From contig NZ_JAGJEH010000001.1 in assembly GCF_018100925.1 (NCBI RefSeq), positions 124,001 through 188,000 on the forward strand: a DNA stretch of 64,000 nucleotides, read 5' to 3'. This document shows, one piece after another, positions 35,943 to 43,777 of this stretch. Each line of letters starts with the position of its first letter. The first letter of the stretch is position 1. Both the position numbers and the translations under genes were made by a program. The notes under the pieces were generated by a model. It did not search any database and was not told the DNA's origin. It saw nothing but the letters and a program-made list of their open reading frames with translations. The stretch is from Pseudoalteromonas luteoviolacea. Its GTDB lineage: Bacteria; Pseudomonadota; Gammaproteobacteria; Enterobacterales; Alteromonadaceae.

Positions 35943-38063
35943 TCAAAATGAGGTTGCAATTTGACACTTCTGGCCAGTGCAAGTCACGTTACTATCAATA
36001 ATTAAGGTCTCAAGTAAGTTATTATTACTTACATCAATGTGTGACAGTTCATTATTGAATATTTGTAGTGTATTAATCTTCAATAGCTTTGAAATGTCAA
36101 TCGTATTTAAATTGTTATTATAGATATTTAAAGTTTCTAACTCGATATTGTTTGAAAGGTCAATCTCAGCTAACTTGTTCTCATTAACTTGTAGATAATT
36201 TAATGAGCCCTGAATACTTAAATCTAGTTTTTCTAGTCTGTTCTGTGAAATATTTAGGTTCACAAGCTTTGGGTTGTTACTTAAATCAATCTGGGATATT
36301 TCATTGTATTGCAAGTTTAGTCCTACCAGATCCTTATAATGCGTAGCATTAAATTCAGTAAGCCCTAAATACGAAGCTCCCAAATACTGTAAATTAACCA
36401 TTTCACTTAAATCAAAATCGCTAAGGTGAGTATTAGAAATACTTAAAGTTGATATTTCAATTGGGTTAGGCAGTACAAGTTCACTAATTGGGTTAGCGTC
36501 AACAGATAACGCATTTAGCCCAAAACCCTCTGGGACCACTAATCGAGTAATTGAATTATCATTAAGAATGACCTCTTGCGCAGAGCTCACAGGAGATAAA
36601 TCTATTGTACTTAGCTGATTCGAACTCAAGTGCATACGGCCTAATTTTGCATCTGTTGGTAGTATTATCTCACTAATTAAATTGTCACTTAAGTATAAAA
36701 GAAATAAGTCTTTGTGAGCACTAAGGTCTAAAGTAGAAATAAGATTTTTTCTCAGGTCTAATTGATGAAGCGCCGTGCTATCTGCAATACTGATACTCTC
36801 AATTTTATTGTCATATACTGACAAAGACTCCAATTTCTTCAGGCTAGAGGTGTTTATTGAAGAAATTTGGTTTGAGTCAACCTGTATATAATCCATTTCT
36901 GGGTTATTACTAAAATCCAATGAAGTTAGATTACAACTAATTGCATGAAAACTCTCTAAATTAACAAGTTCTTTTAAATCAATTTCACTGATTGGGTTGT
37001 AACTAATGTTCAAATTGACTAATTCTGTATTATTACTCAACTGAAGCGATGATATATGGTTGTTATTTATATATAGCTTGCTTAACTTTTTATTTTTACT
37101 GACATCCAGCTCAATTAGGTTATTACCCATCACTGAAAGATGTTCTAGGTTATAAAAATGCTCTATTTGACCAGCAAGACTACTTAGTTCTTTATGATCA
37201 CATTGAAGTTCAATTACTTCATCAGCATAGGTATATTTTTCAGGTATGCAGTTTTTCAAGGTTTGTGAAATGAGTAACTCACTGACTTTATGACTAACAA
37301 CAAACTGTGCTTCAATCGCACAACTTTGTGTGACAGGAGAGATTGTGTATGTATTTTTCGCCTGATCCCAATGTCCAGAGCAACCCTCTATATATTTTAG
37401 TCGAGAACCCGATGCTGCTTTAACTTCCAATGTGAATGGCTCACCTTGAGCTGCTTTTATTTCTCCACCTGGCGTCAATTCTCCATCACCGGTTACATTG
37501 ACCGAAATATTGTGTCGTATCTTTTCCACTATTGGCGTGATGGAACATGCCGATGAAATTGGGTCAGTCGTAAACTTAAATCCCTCTAAACTCCCTGGGC
37601 ACCCCTCTACACCTCTTAATACATAATTTGGGTTTATTGTGATCTCAAAAACTTTCTGCTCACCATGCTCTGTTAAGGTCATTGCGGGAATAACGTTGGC
37701 GCCCTCATTACTTATTGAGGTCAACTCATACTCATTGACAGCAAAATTAACGTCGATTTGACAAGCAGCCTTTAAATTCGACACCTTAAATTCAGTCCCT
37801 TCCAGTTGCCCTGAACACCCATTGATAGATTCAACTCGATGACCTTCACTGGGGGCGATGCTAAAACGCGCAGAGCCACCTTGCTGTAATTCAATCGTCG
37901 CTGGCGTAATAGCTCCATTTCCTTGCACACTAGTTGAAACTTTAACTACTTGCTGATTGTTTTGTGAGGAATTGGATTGTGTATCACCACCGCCTCCTCC
38001 GCAGCCACTCACAAATAAAGAAATAAACACAGCAAGTGGATATGCTTTTGTAAAACTCATCAT
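35943..38063 (-). CDS. Leucine-rich-repeat lipoprotein with Cys-paired repeat domains, paralogue 1
   Basis: 706 residues. The lipobox is LFVSGC followed by five glycines (a typical surface or outer-membrane lipoprotein tether). Three domains of about 70 residues follow (about 40-260). Each carries a GCxG motif and a second Cys near its end (for example INGCSGQLEG ... ACQIDVNF), like InlB B-repeat/Flg_new beta-grasp units. An N-cap with two cysteines precedes about 17 leucine-rich repeats of about 20-21 residues (LxxLNISxNxISxIDLSxN). The C-terminal cap has TCTGQKCQIA. Such LRR lipoproteins usually mediate binding to proteins or surfaces. It may be co-translated with the small frame just upstream. 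Confidence 0.88.
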   Translation of the reverse strand: MMSFTKAYPLAVFISLFVSGCGGGGGDTQSNSSQNNQQVVKVSTSVQGNGAITPATIELQQGGSARFSIAPSEGHRVESINGCSGQLEGTEFKVSNLKAACQIDVNFAVNEYELTSISNEGANVIPAMTLTEHGEQKVFEITINPNYVLRGVEGCPGSLEGFKFTTDPISSACSITPIVEKIRHNISVNVTGDGELTPGGEIKAAQGEPFTLEVKAASGSRLKYIEGCSGHWDQAKNTYTISPVTQSCAIEAQFVVSHKVSELLISQTLKNCIPEKYTYADEVIELQCDHKELSSLAGQIEHFYNLEHLSVMGNNLIELDVSKNKKLSKLYINNNHISSLQLSNNTELVNLNISYNPISEIDLKELVNLESFHAISCNLTSLDFSNNPEMDYIQVDSNQISSINTSSLKKLESLSVYDNKIESISIADSTALHQLDLRKNLISTLDLSAHKDLFLLYLSDNLISEIILPTDAKLGRMHLSSNQLSTIDLSPVSSAQEVILNDNSITRLVVPEGFGLNALSVDANPISELVLPNPIEISTLSISNTHLSDFDLSEMVNLQYLGASYLGLTEFNATHYKDLVGLNLQYNEISQIDLSNNPKLVNLNISQNRLEKLDLSIQGSLNYLQVNENKLAEIDLSNNIELETLNIYNNNLNTIDISKLLKINTLQIFNNELSHIDVSNNNLLETLIIDSNVTCTGQKCQIATSF

Positions 38064-38068
38064 TGTCT

Positions 38069-38263
38069 TTACAGCTCCAAATATATAGAAGTAGCTAAAA
38101 CCTTTAAAGTCAAAAGGTTATCGGTATTGTTGTTCAGATTTTTGGGATTATACAGGATCGTATGAGCAAAGTCTTGATAAACATAAAATAACCAGAAGGC
38201 TGGTTCTTTGAGCAGATTCAGTGGGAAGTTATTTACATGAGCTGGTGATTGCACCTGTTGCAT
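38069..38263 (-). CDS. Possible small protein translationally coupled to LRR lipoprotein 1
   Basis: A 64-residue frame from the ATG at 38263, preceded by a strong AAAAAGGTGATC ribosome-binding site. Its TAA ends 5 bases before the LRR gene ATG, and its last codons contain the GGAG that serves the LRR gene. There is no signal peptide, no known motif, and a hydrophobic-aromatic middle (FWLFYVYQDF). It could be a leader peptide or a real small protein. The evidence is only the ribosome-binding site and the spacing. Confidence 0.4.
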   Translation of the reverse strand: MQQVQSPAHVNNFPLNLLKEPAFWLFYVYQDFAHTILYNPKNLNNNTDNLLTLKVLATSIYLEL

Positions 38264-38610
38264 GATCACCTTTTTATATTCTAGATATACACAGACAATC
38301 ACAGATATTGCGCCTCTATTTGAAGTTGCACTGCGACAAATTGTAGTAACGAAGCTATAGCCATTAATGCAAGTATCAAGGGTTAAGATAAACAGTAAGT
38401 AAGAAAGAAAATTGATTAATTAACTGATTACATATTCAGCATGATTATTAATATATGCATATAAAGAAGGCGGTAATCCTTAAACGTTATGTTAATTAAC
38501 TTGTTTTTTGATTGTTGTTTGATCTCCACTTGTTAATTTGTTGAGTTTAATTTGTTTCAATGTATTATTGCTGCAAATTCGTACCTATTGTTACTATAAG
38601 GATTAGTAAG
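38264..38610. promoter_or_regulatory. Divergent promoter region between the two LRR lipoprotein genes
   Basis: About 350 bp, strongly AT-rich towards the plus-strand gene (38400-38560), with no other gene visible. Shared control of the two paralogues is possible. No clear palindrome was found. Confidence 0.4.
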
Positions 38611-41600
38611 ATGTATTTTAGGCAAATGGATGGTAGTCAAGCTGTACTATCAAATTCAATCTCTCAAATAAAAACTAAAGGGCTTTCACTGCTAGCCGCT
38701 GTGCTTATTTCCGGTTGCGGCGGAGGTGGGGGAGGTGATACCGGCAATCGAGCTAAGCAAAACATTGACTCCACACCTGTCATTGAAAGTGCTCCAGCGC
38801 CAGAAAAAGATTCAAATCAAGTTGAGACTCCTGAGCAATCTACACTTGAAGACCTCCTTATTTCAACTATCGATTCAGATTTTGGTTTAATTAACCCGAC
38901 CCAAGTGAGTATTAAACCTGGCGGTACTGCGAGTTTTGAGATTAACCCTATTAATGGGTATCGAATCGACTCTGTCTCAGGTTGTCCTGGTGAATTAATT
39001 GACATGACTTATAAAACAGAAGCGCTGCTCTCCTCTTGTCAACTAAATGTATCTTATGTTCAAAAGGAGTACAAATTAAGTACCTCAATTAACGAAGGGG
39101 GGAAGATCACGCCCACAAATATAGTAGTTAAACATGGAGAGCAGCAGGTATTTACGCTTACCCCAAATGAAGGTTATACGCTCAATAGCGTTGAAGGTTG
39201 TGGTGGTGAATTCAATGGGCATGAGTATAAAACAGGGCCATTGTCCAAAGATTGTACTGTCAAAGCTTTATTTAAATTGCGACAATTTACTGTCGATACG
39301 GTGTCTAGCGAAGGTGGGAGTGTAGTTCCTAGCTCTACTACCGTAAGTTATGGGCAGAGTTTCGACTTTGAGATTATTCCTGCTTTAGGCTACGAATTAG
39401 ATACAGTTGAAGGATGTAAAGGGAATTTAACCGAAAATGTCTTTTCACTGTCTCCCGTTATACAGGCGTGTACAGTTAAACCAAATTTTGTCTCCAAAGA
39501 ATACGAAATTTCTGTGAATGTTACAGGTGACGGTAGCGTAAGTTCTCCAACTGGTTTTGTATTAAATTATGGTCAACCTTTCACTTTGGAAGCACATCCA
39601 ACTCAAGGTCATAGAGTATTATCAATTGAAGGGTGTAATGGTATTTGGAACGAAGAGTCTGGTGTCTATGATATTGAAAGTGTGACGTCCAATTGCAGCG
39701 TAAATGTAGAGTTTGTAAAAGGACAGGCAATAGCTAGCTTGGAAATAGACCCAGTTTTAAAGAGTTGTCTTTTAGATGGTGAGAGTTTGTATAGTGACCA
39801 AGTGACGAGTCTGATTTGCAATGATAAAAATTTGAGTTCAATGCTCGGGATTGAGCACTTTTTCATGTTAAAGTTTTTATATGTACATTACAGCGATGTT
39901 CGAGAGCTCGATGTTTCCAATAATTTAAATCTACGTCAGATAGTGTTTAAAGGCGGTTCGCTTGAAAAAATATCGATTGGCGAAAACACAAAACTAATGC
40001 ATCTATCATTGGCATGGAATCGGCTTAAAAGTCTTGATGTAAGTGAAAACACATCACTAGAGACATTAAATTTAGCTGATAATGAATTATCTACCTTAGA
40101 CCTTAGTGCGAATGAAAAATTAACTTGGGTTGATGTTAGCGAAAACCGCATTGAGAATATTGATTTTTCAAACAACAAAGAGTTGGAGACTTTAAATTTA
40201 AAACGAAATTTAATAACCACCCTAGATTTTAGTGAAAATAAAAAGTTATTTAGGCTCTATATTGATCAAAATAAAATAAAGGAGTTGGATCTCTCTAATA
40301 ACACAGAGATTTTTGATCTAAATGCTAGGGCAAATTTAATTGAAAGGTTAGACCTCTCTGAGTTAAAAAAGATCAGTATTTTAAATTTGGACTTAAATAA
40401 TATTTCTGATTTGAAAATTGCTGGAGAAAGGTTGTCTTCACTTGATGTTGGCTATAATAAAATTTCAGAATTGGATTTGTCTTCTCATACTAACTTAGTG
40501 GAGCTGAACTTGGCTTCCAATGGAATGGAAAAGTTAACTTTACCGACTGGTGAAAGTTTAAAAGTTTTGAATTTGAGTGATAATAACTTACCAAATATTG
40601 ATTTAGGTACTATGAGAAATTTGGAAGAGTTATACTTATCTAGGTCGAAGCTGTTGACAATAGATTTAAGTGGCTTTGAAAAGTTAAGCCAGTTAGGGTT
40701 AGACTTTAACAACTTAAGATCAATTGATTTATCTAGCAATATTGCTTTAACTAGCGTGAGTGTTAGTAATAATGATATCTCTTATATAGATCTTTCTAAG
40801 AATACAGCACTAACTAGCGTAAATCTTAGCAATAATAATTTAAGTACTTTGGATTTATCTGCTTTGTCAGAGCTTAAGTTTGCTTTTTTGAGTGATAACA
40901 ATAACTTGTCTGTTAATTTTGGTGGAGATTCAAAAGTTGAATATATAGATCTATCTTGGAATAAATTAAAGGAAATTGATGTTTCAAAGCATTCAGAATT
41001 AAGAGGCCTTGATCTAAGTAGTAGCGAACTAGAGTTTTTAGATATTTCTAAAAATGAGAAGTTGACTTTCCTAAATGTTCTTGCGAGTGGTCTGTCTGAA
41101 ATTGACCTGTCAAATAATACTTCGCTGGCTAGCTTGAGTATAAGTGGTATGGGGGTGGAGAATTTGGATGTGTCACATTTGTCCAATTTGACCCAATTAG
41201 AAATTCTTGCTTCTTCAATCAAAGAATTAGATCTATCAAATAATCTTGCTTTGGAAATGTTGTACATATCTAACACTCAGCTGGTTGATTTAGATATATC
41301 TAACAATGTTGCATTAGAAAATGTTTATCTTTCTGACTTTAAAATCGAGTCTTTGGATTTAACTATGTTTCCGGAGTTACAACTTCTGAATATTATAAAT
41401 GCTGAATTGAAAAATATTGACCTGTCTGCGAATGAACGCCTCTTTTCTTTGACCTTACATGATAATAAAATAGAAGATATAGATATTTCAAATTTGATTA
41501 ACCTGAGAAGTCTATATATTTATAATAACGACTTAAGTAGTATAGATGTAAGCAATAACAATCAACTGGACCAATTACGTATAGATGGGGGCACAGAATG

Positions 41601-41640
41601 TGTAGGACAAAAATGTGAAATTGCGAGTTATCGCTGGTAG
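38611..41640 (+). CDS. Leucine-rich-repeat lipoprotein with Cys-paired repeat domains, paralogue 2
   Basis: 1009 residues from the ATG at 38611, which has AAGGA 8 bases upstream; a longer frame opens at 38560. The lipobox is AAVLISGC followed by a glycine run. Four domains of about 70 residues with the GCxG...C pattern follow (about 75-375, for example VEGCGGEFNG, IEGCNGIW). An N-cap pair of Cys and about 26 LRRs (LDLSxNxxLxxLxLxxNxL) come next, and the cap ECVGQKCEIA. It is the larger divergent paralogue of 35943-38063, with one more beta domain and about nine more repeats. It is probably exposed at the cell surface for adhesion or ligand capture; no partner can be named. Confidence 0.88.
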   Translation: MYFRQMDGSQAVLSNSISQIKTKGLSLLAAVLISGCGGGGGGDTGNRAKQNIDSTPVIESAPAPEKDSNQVETPEQSTLEDLLISTIDSDFGLINPTQVSIKPGGTASFEINPINGYRIDSVSGCPGELIDMTYKTEALLSSCQLNVSYVQKEYKLSTSINEGGKITPTNIVVKHGEQQVFTLTPNEGYTLNSVEGCGGEFNGHEYKTGPLSKDCTVKALFKLRQFTVDTVSSEGGSVVPSSTTVSYGQSFDFEIIPALGYELDTVEGCKGNLTENVFSLSPVIQACTVKPNFVSKEYEISVNVTGDGSVSSPTGFVLNYGQPFTLEAHPTQGHRVLSIEGCNGIWNEESGVYDIESVTSNCSVNVEFVKGQAIASLEIDPVLKSCLLDGESLYSDQVTSLICNDKNLSSMLGIEHFFMLKFLYVHYSDVRELDVSNNLNLRQIVFKGGSLEKISIGENTKLMHLSLAWNRLKSLDVSENTSLETLNLADNELSTLDLSANEKLTWVDVSENRIENIDFSNNKELETLNLKRNLITTLDFSENKKLFRLYIDQNKIKELDLSNNTEIFDLNARANLIERLDLSELKKISILNLDLNNISDLKIAGERLSSLDVGYNKISELDLSSHTNLVELNLASNGMEKLTLPTGESLKVLNLSDNNLPNIDLGTMRNLEELYLSRSKLLTIDLSGFEKLSQLGLDFNNLRSIDLSSNIALTSVSVSNNDISYIDLSKNTALTSVNLSNNNLSTLDLSALSELKFAFLSDNNNLSVNFGGDSKVEYIDLSWNKLKEIDVSKHSELRGLDLSSSELEFLDISKNEKLTFLNVLASGLSEIDLSNNTSLASLSISGMGVENLDVSHLSNLTQLEILASSIKELDLSNNLALEMLYISNTQLVDLDISNNVALENVYLSDFKIESLDLTMFPELQLLNIINAELKNIDLSANERLFSLTLHDNKIEDIDISNLINLRSLYIYNNDLSSIDVSNNNQLDQLRIDGGTECVGQKCEIASYRW

Positions 41641-41662
41641 TCTGTAATGTGATTGTCTAAAC

Positions 41663-41688
41663 AGGCGCTGCTATCACAGCGCCTTTCT
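41663..41688 (+). terminator. Terminator after LRR lipoprotein 2
   Basis: AGGCGCTG-CTATCA-CAGCGCCT stem followed by TTCTCC, 22 bases past the stop codon. Its stem core matches the palindrome behind the paralogue. Confidence 0.65.
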
Positions 41689-41845
41689 CCATATCATCTC
41701 TACTGGACCTTGGCGAAATTGATTTAGCCACCACTGACCTACTAGTACCTGCACAGTTAAAATGGCAATGCCACACAGGGCAAATCCGCGTATGGCATCC
41801 TCGGGGTATCGATTGGTTTGCTGGTTGAAGTGAGCCCAAGATAAC
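41674..41845 (-). pseudogene. 3' fragment of a DUF418 (YeiB-like) membrane protein gene
   Basis: On the minus strand an open frame without a start reads ...RGFALCGIAILTVQVLVGQ, then WWLNQFRQGPVEMIWRKAL and a TGA at 41674-41676. The end matches the hallmark of DUF418 proteins (WL..FR.GP.EWLWR). Nothing of the remaining 300 or so residues is found upstream (41846-42060), so it is a remnant. Its last bases overlap the LRR gene terminator. Confidence 0.55.
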
Positions 41846-42083
41846 GTCCTTTTTGTTAGTTTTGATGTGTTATATCAAAACTATTGGGGGATACCTATTC
41901 GGGCCTATGAATAAATTACACCTTCTTTCGCTGTGAATGCTGGTAATGGCACTGCTGGGACGAGGAATATGACAGTAAGATTAAATTGTATGATTATTAG
42001 ACTTTTGTCTAGTGCCTATTTGCTCAAAATAGAGACAGACTGATTGTTGCCAATAATGGTTCAACACAGTAAAGGAAATAATG

Positions 42084-42254
42084 ATGAAACTTCAATTTAA
42101 TAAAAAGAACGTTAAAAACTTATCAGCGAGTGCAAGCTCACTGAACGAGAACAAAACTCGTCAAATCGCTGGTGGTATTTCAGCAATGGGCTGCGGTCCA
42201 ATCTCAGATCCAAACTACTCGTGCCCAGTTTCTGTTAATGGTTATAAGTGTTAA
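42084..42254 (+). CDS. Small GG-leader peptide, RiPP-precursor-like
   Basis: 56 codons from the ATG at 42084, which has AAAGGA 7 bases upstream; an ATG at 42081 directly precedes it. The N-terminal part (MKLQFNKKNVKNLS, then LNENKTRQIAGG) has the basic start and double-glycine motif of leader peptides for bacteriocin and other ribosomal natural-product precursors. The 25-residue core after GG contains three cysteines, prolines and Ser/Asn. A terminator closes the gene 29 bases later, so it is a compact monocistron. No modifying enzyme or C39 peptidase-transporter is adjacent, so the product and its processing are inference. Confidence 0.6.
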   Translation: MKLQFNKKNVKNLSASASSLNENKTRQIAGGISAMGCGPISDPNYSCPVSVNGYKC

Positions 42255-42283
42255 TAACTTGAAGCGCTGTGTAATAGTAAAAC

Positions 42284-42318
42284 AGGACCTGTTTTAACAG
42301 GTCCTAATAGGCGTTTTT
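42284..42318 (+). terminator. Terminator after the small peptide gene
   Basis: A perfect 10-bp stem AGGACCTGTT/AACAGGTCCT with a 2-base loop, then AATAGGCGTTTTTG. Confidence 0.75.
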
Positions 42319-42344
42319 GTGCAGAGCTAAACGCACGAGTGTAT

Positions 42345-43604
42345 TTATTGTTTTGACAGTGTTTTAATTTGGCTTTCCAACCACGTTCTCATCCTTAGGT
42401 TGTCTGGTTTTGTTATCTTTAGGGCATCGCGATATAACGAGACGGCTTCTTCGGTATTTTCTTGACGCGCTTTACTTACCCCAAGCCCTGCGACTGCGGA
42501 GGCTGAGTTTGGAGACTGAGCTATCCAGTAATTAAATAATTCGTCGGCGTCTTTGTAGCGTCCTTGGCCTCGTAACCTTTGTGCTGAAGAGCGAATACAG
42601 GCTGCATTACTGGTTAAGTTCAAGTTAGGGTAAACCGTAAAGCCAACTTGTCTACTAAGCAATTCATAGTACTCCAAAATACGTTTTAAGGTGTTGTCAC
42701 CTTGTTGCTCAAGCTCAATAAACTTTTTCCCGATATCCCAATCTTTACGTGGAAAAACAAGGTCAATGGCACTGAGTAAACCTGGTATTATCATTGGGTA
42801 GTGGCCAAAGTTATCGATATGCTCGACCCTTACTTTAAATGTTTTTGAATAGGGTGCCAGCGCCTCTTGTAGTTTTTTACTGAGTGTATAGCGAACTGGG
42901 TTTTCTTCAGCTTCTCTTTTGGCTGATGCGACATATAAATAACCCTTGCGGTGCGGGTTTTTGGCAAGGCTTTTGACGATTGCATCAATCATTGACGTAT
43001 CTGGTGTATAGCCTTGGCCTATTACATCGGTTGCGGCAAACAAAAAATGGGCATTAAATAAATCAGGGGCCGCGGCCAAAGTATGTAAACCAAATGCCGC
43101 AGTTGGGGATGCGCCCACAAAGATACGGAAGTCGTTGACGCGATATTGGCTTTTTAAAAATGGCAAAAGCTCTTTTTGCAGGTAGTTAATCATACTTTGC
43201 GAATGCCCTTTGGCAAAACCGGCTATCCGCTCGGTTTTGTCACCTTGCCAGCCACTTTGGCTTATATAGAGCTCAGGTCCCCACGCAAAGCGATCGTGAG
43301 AGTGTATAGACACGACAATGGCTTTTGGCATTGACGCGGTATTGCCGAGATGATTTACCACGCCATGGGTCGTCTCGGATAGTAACCAACCGTCGAGTGT
43401 CACTATCAGTGGATAGGTGCGCTGCGACGTGGTGATATGGTAATCCGATGGTAAGTACAGGTCAAAACTGGGCGTTTGCTCAATATATTGAGATGCAATC
43501 GACAGTGTTTTACCTTTAACGAGCGGTTTTTTACTGAGCGGCTGCTCGGTTGCCTTTGCTGTAACTACCCCTAAAATTAGCAATATGTAACACAAAAATT
43601 GCAT
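42345..43604 (-). CDS. Secreted esterase-type alpha/beta hydrolase with C-terminal TPR
   Basis: 419 residues. The signal peptide is about 1-18 (VTAKA). The esterase D/enterochelin-esterase-like fold (about 30-290) includes the strand YPLIVTLDGW, a nucleophile elbow FVGASPTAAFG (GxS with Ser in place of the usual GHSLGG) and a probable catalytic His in NFGHYPM. Residues about 340-415 form TPR-like helices (ELFNYWIAQSPNSASAVAGLGVSKARQ). AAGGAG precedes the ATG. The substrate is unknown; siderophore or acyl esters are possible. It is divergent from the CadC-like regulator at 43778, which may control it. Confidence 0.85.
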   Translation of the reverse strand: MQFLCYILLILGVVTAKATEQPLSKKPLVKGKTLSIASQYIEQTPSFDLYLPSDYHITTSQRTYPLIVTLDGWLLSETTHGVVNHLGNTASMPKAIVVSIHSHDRFAWGPELYISQSGWQGDKTERIAGFAKGHSQSMINYLQKELLPFLKSQYRVNDFRIFVGASPTAAFGLHTLAAAPDLFNAHFLFAATDVIGQGYTPDTSMIDAIVKSLAKNPHRKGYLYVASAKREAEENPVRYTLSKKLQEALAPYSKTFKVRVEHIDNFGHYPMIIPGLLSAIDLVFPRKDWDIGKKFIELEQQGDNTLKRILEYYELLSRQVGFTVYPNLNLTSNAACIRSSAQRLRGQGRYKDADELFNYWIAQSPNSASAVAGLGVSKARQENTEEAVSLYRDALKITKPDNLRMRTWLESQIKTLSKQ

Positions 43605-43777
43605 GTTACGCTCCTTGATTGTTATTGTGATAAAAGAGTGTGCTAGTTTGCCAAATCGAGTATATAAGACATGAAATCTACCTGAAGTTTTGTTGATATC
43701 TTCATGAAGTTATTGCTTATTTATGGTTTACTATGGATGTAGCGAGTAAAAGATAAATATAAATTGGACCGATAAAC

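Noticed and set aside
41657..41839. 60-codon minus-strand frame
   Set aside because: Out of frame with the DUF418-like fragment, which is the frame with recognisable similarity.
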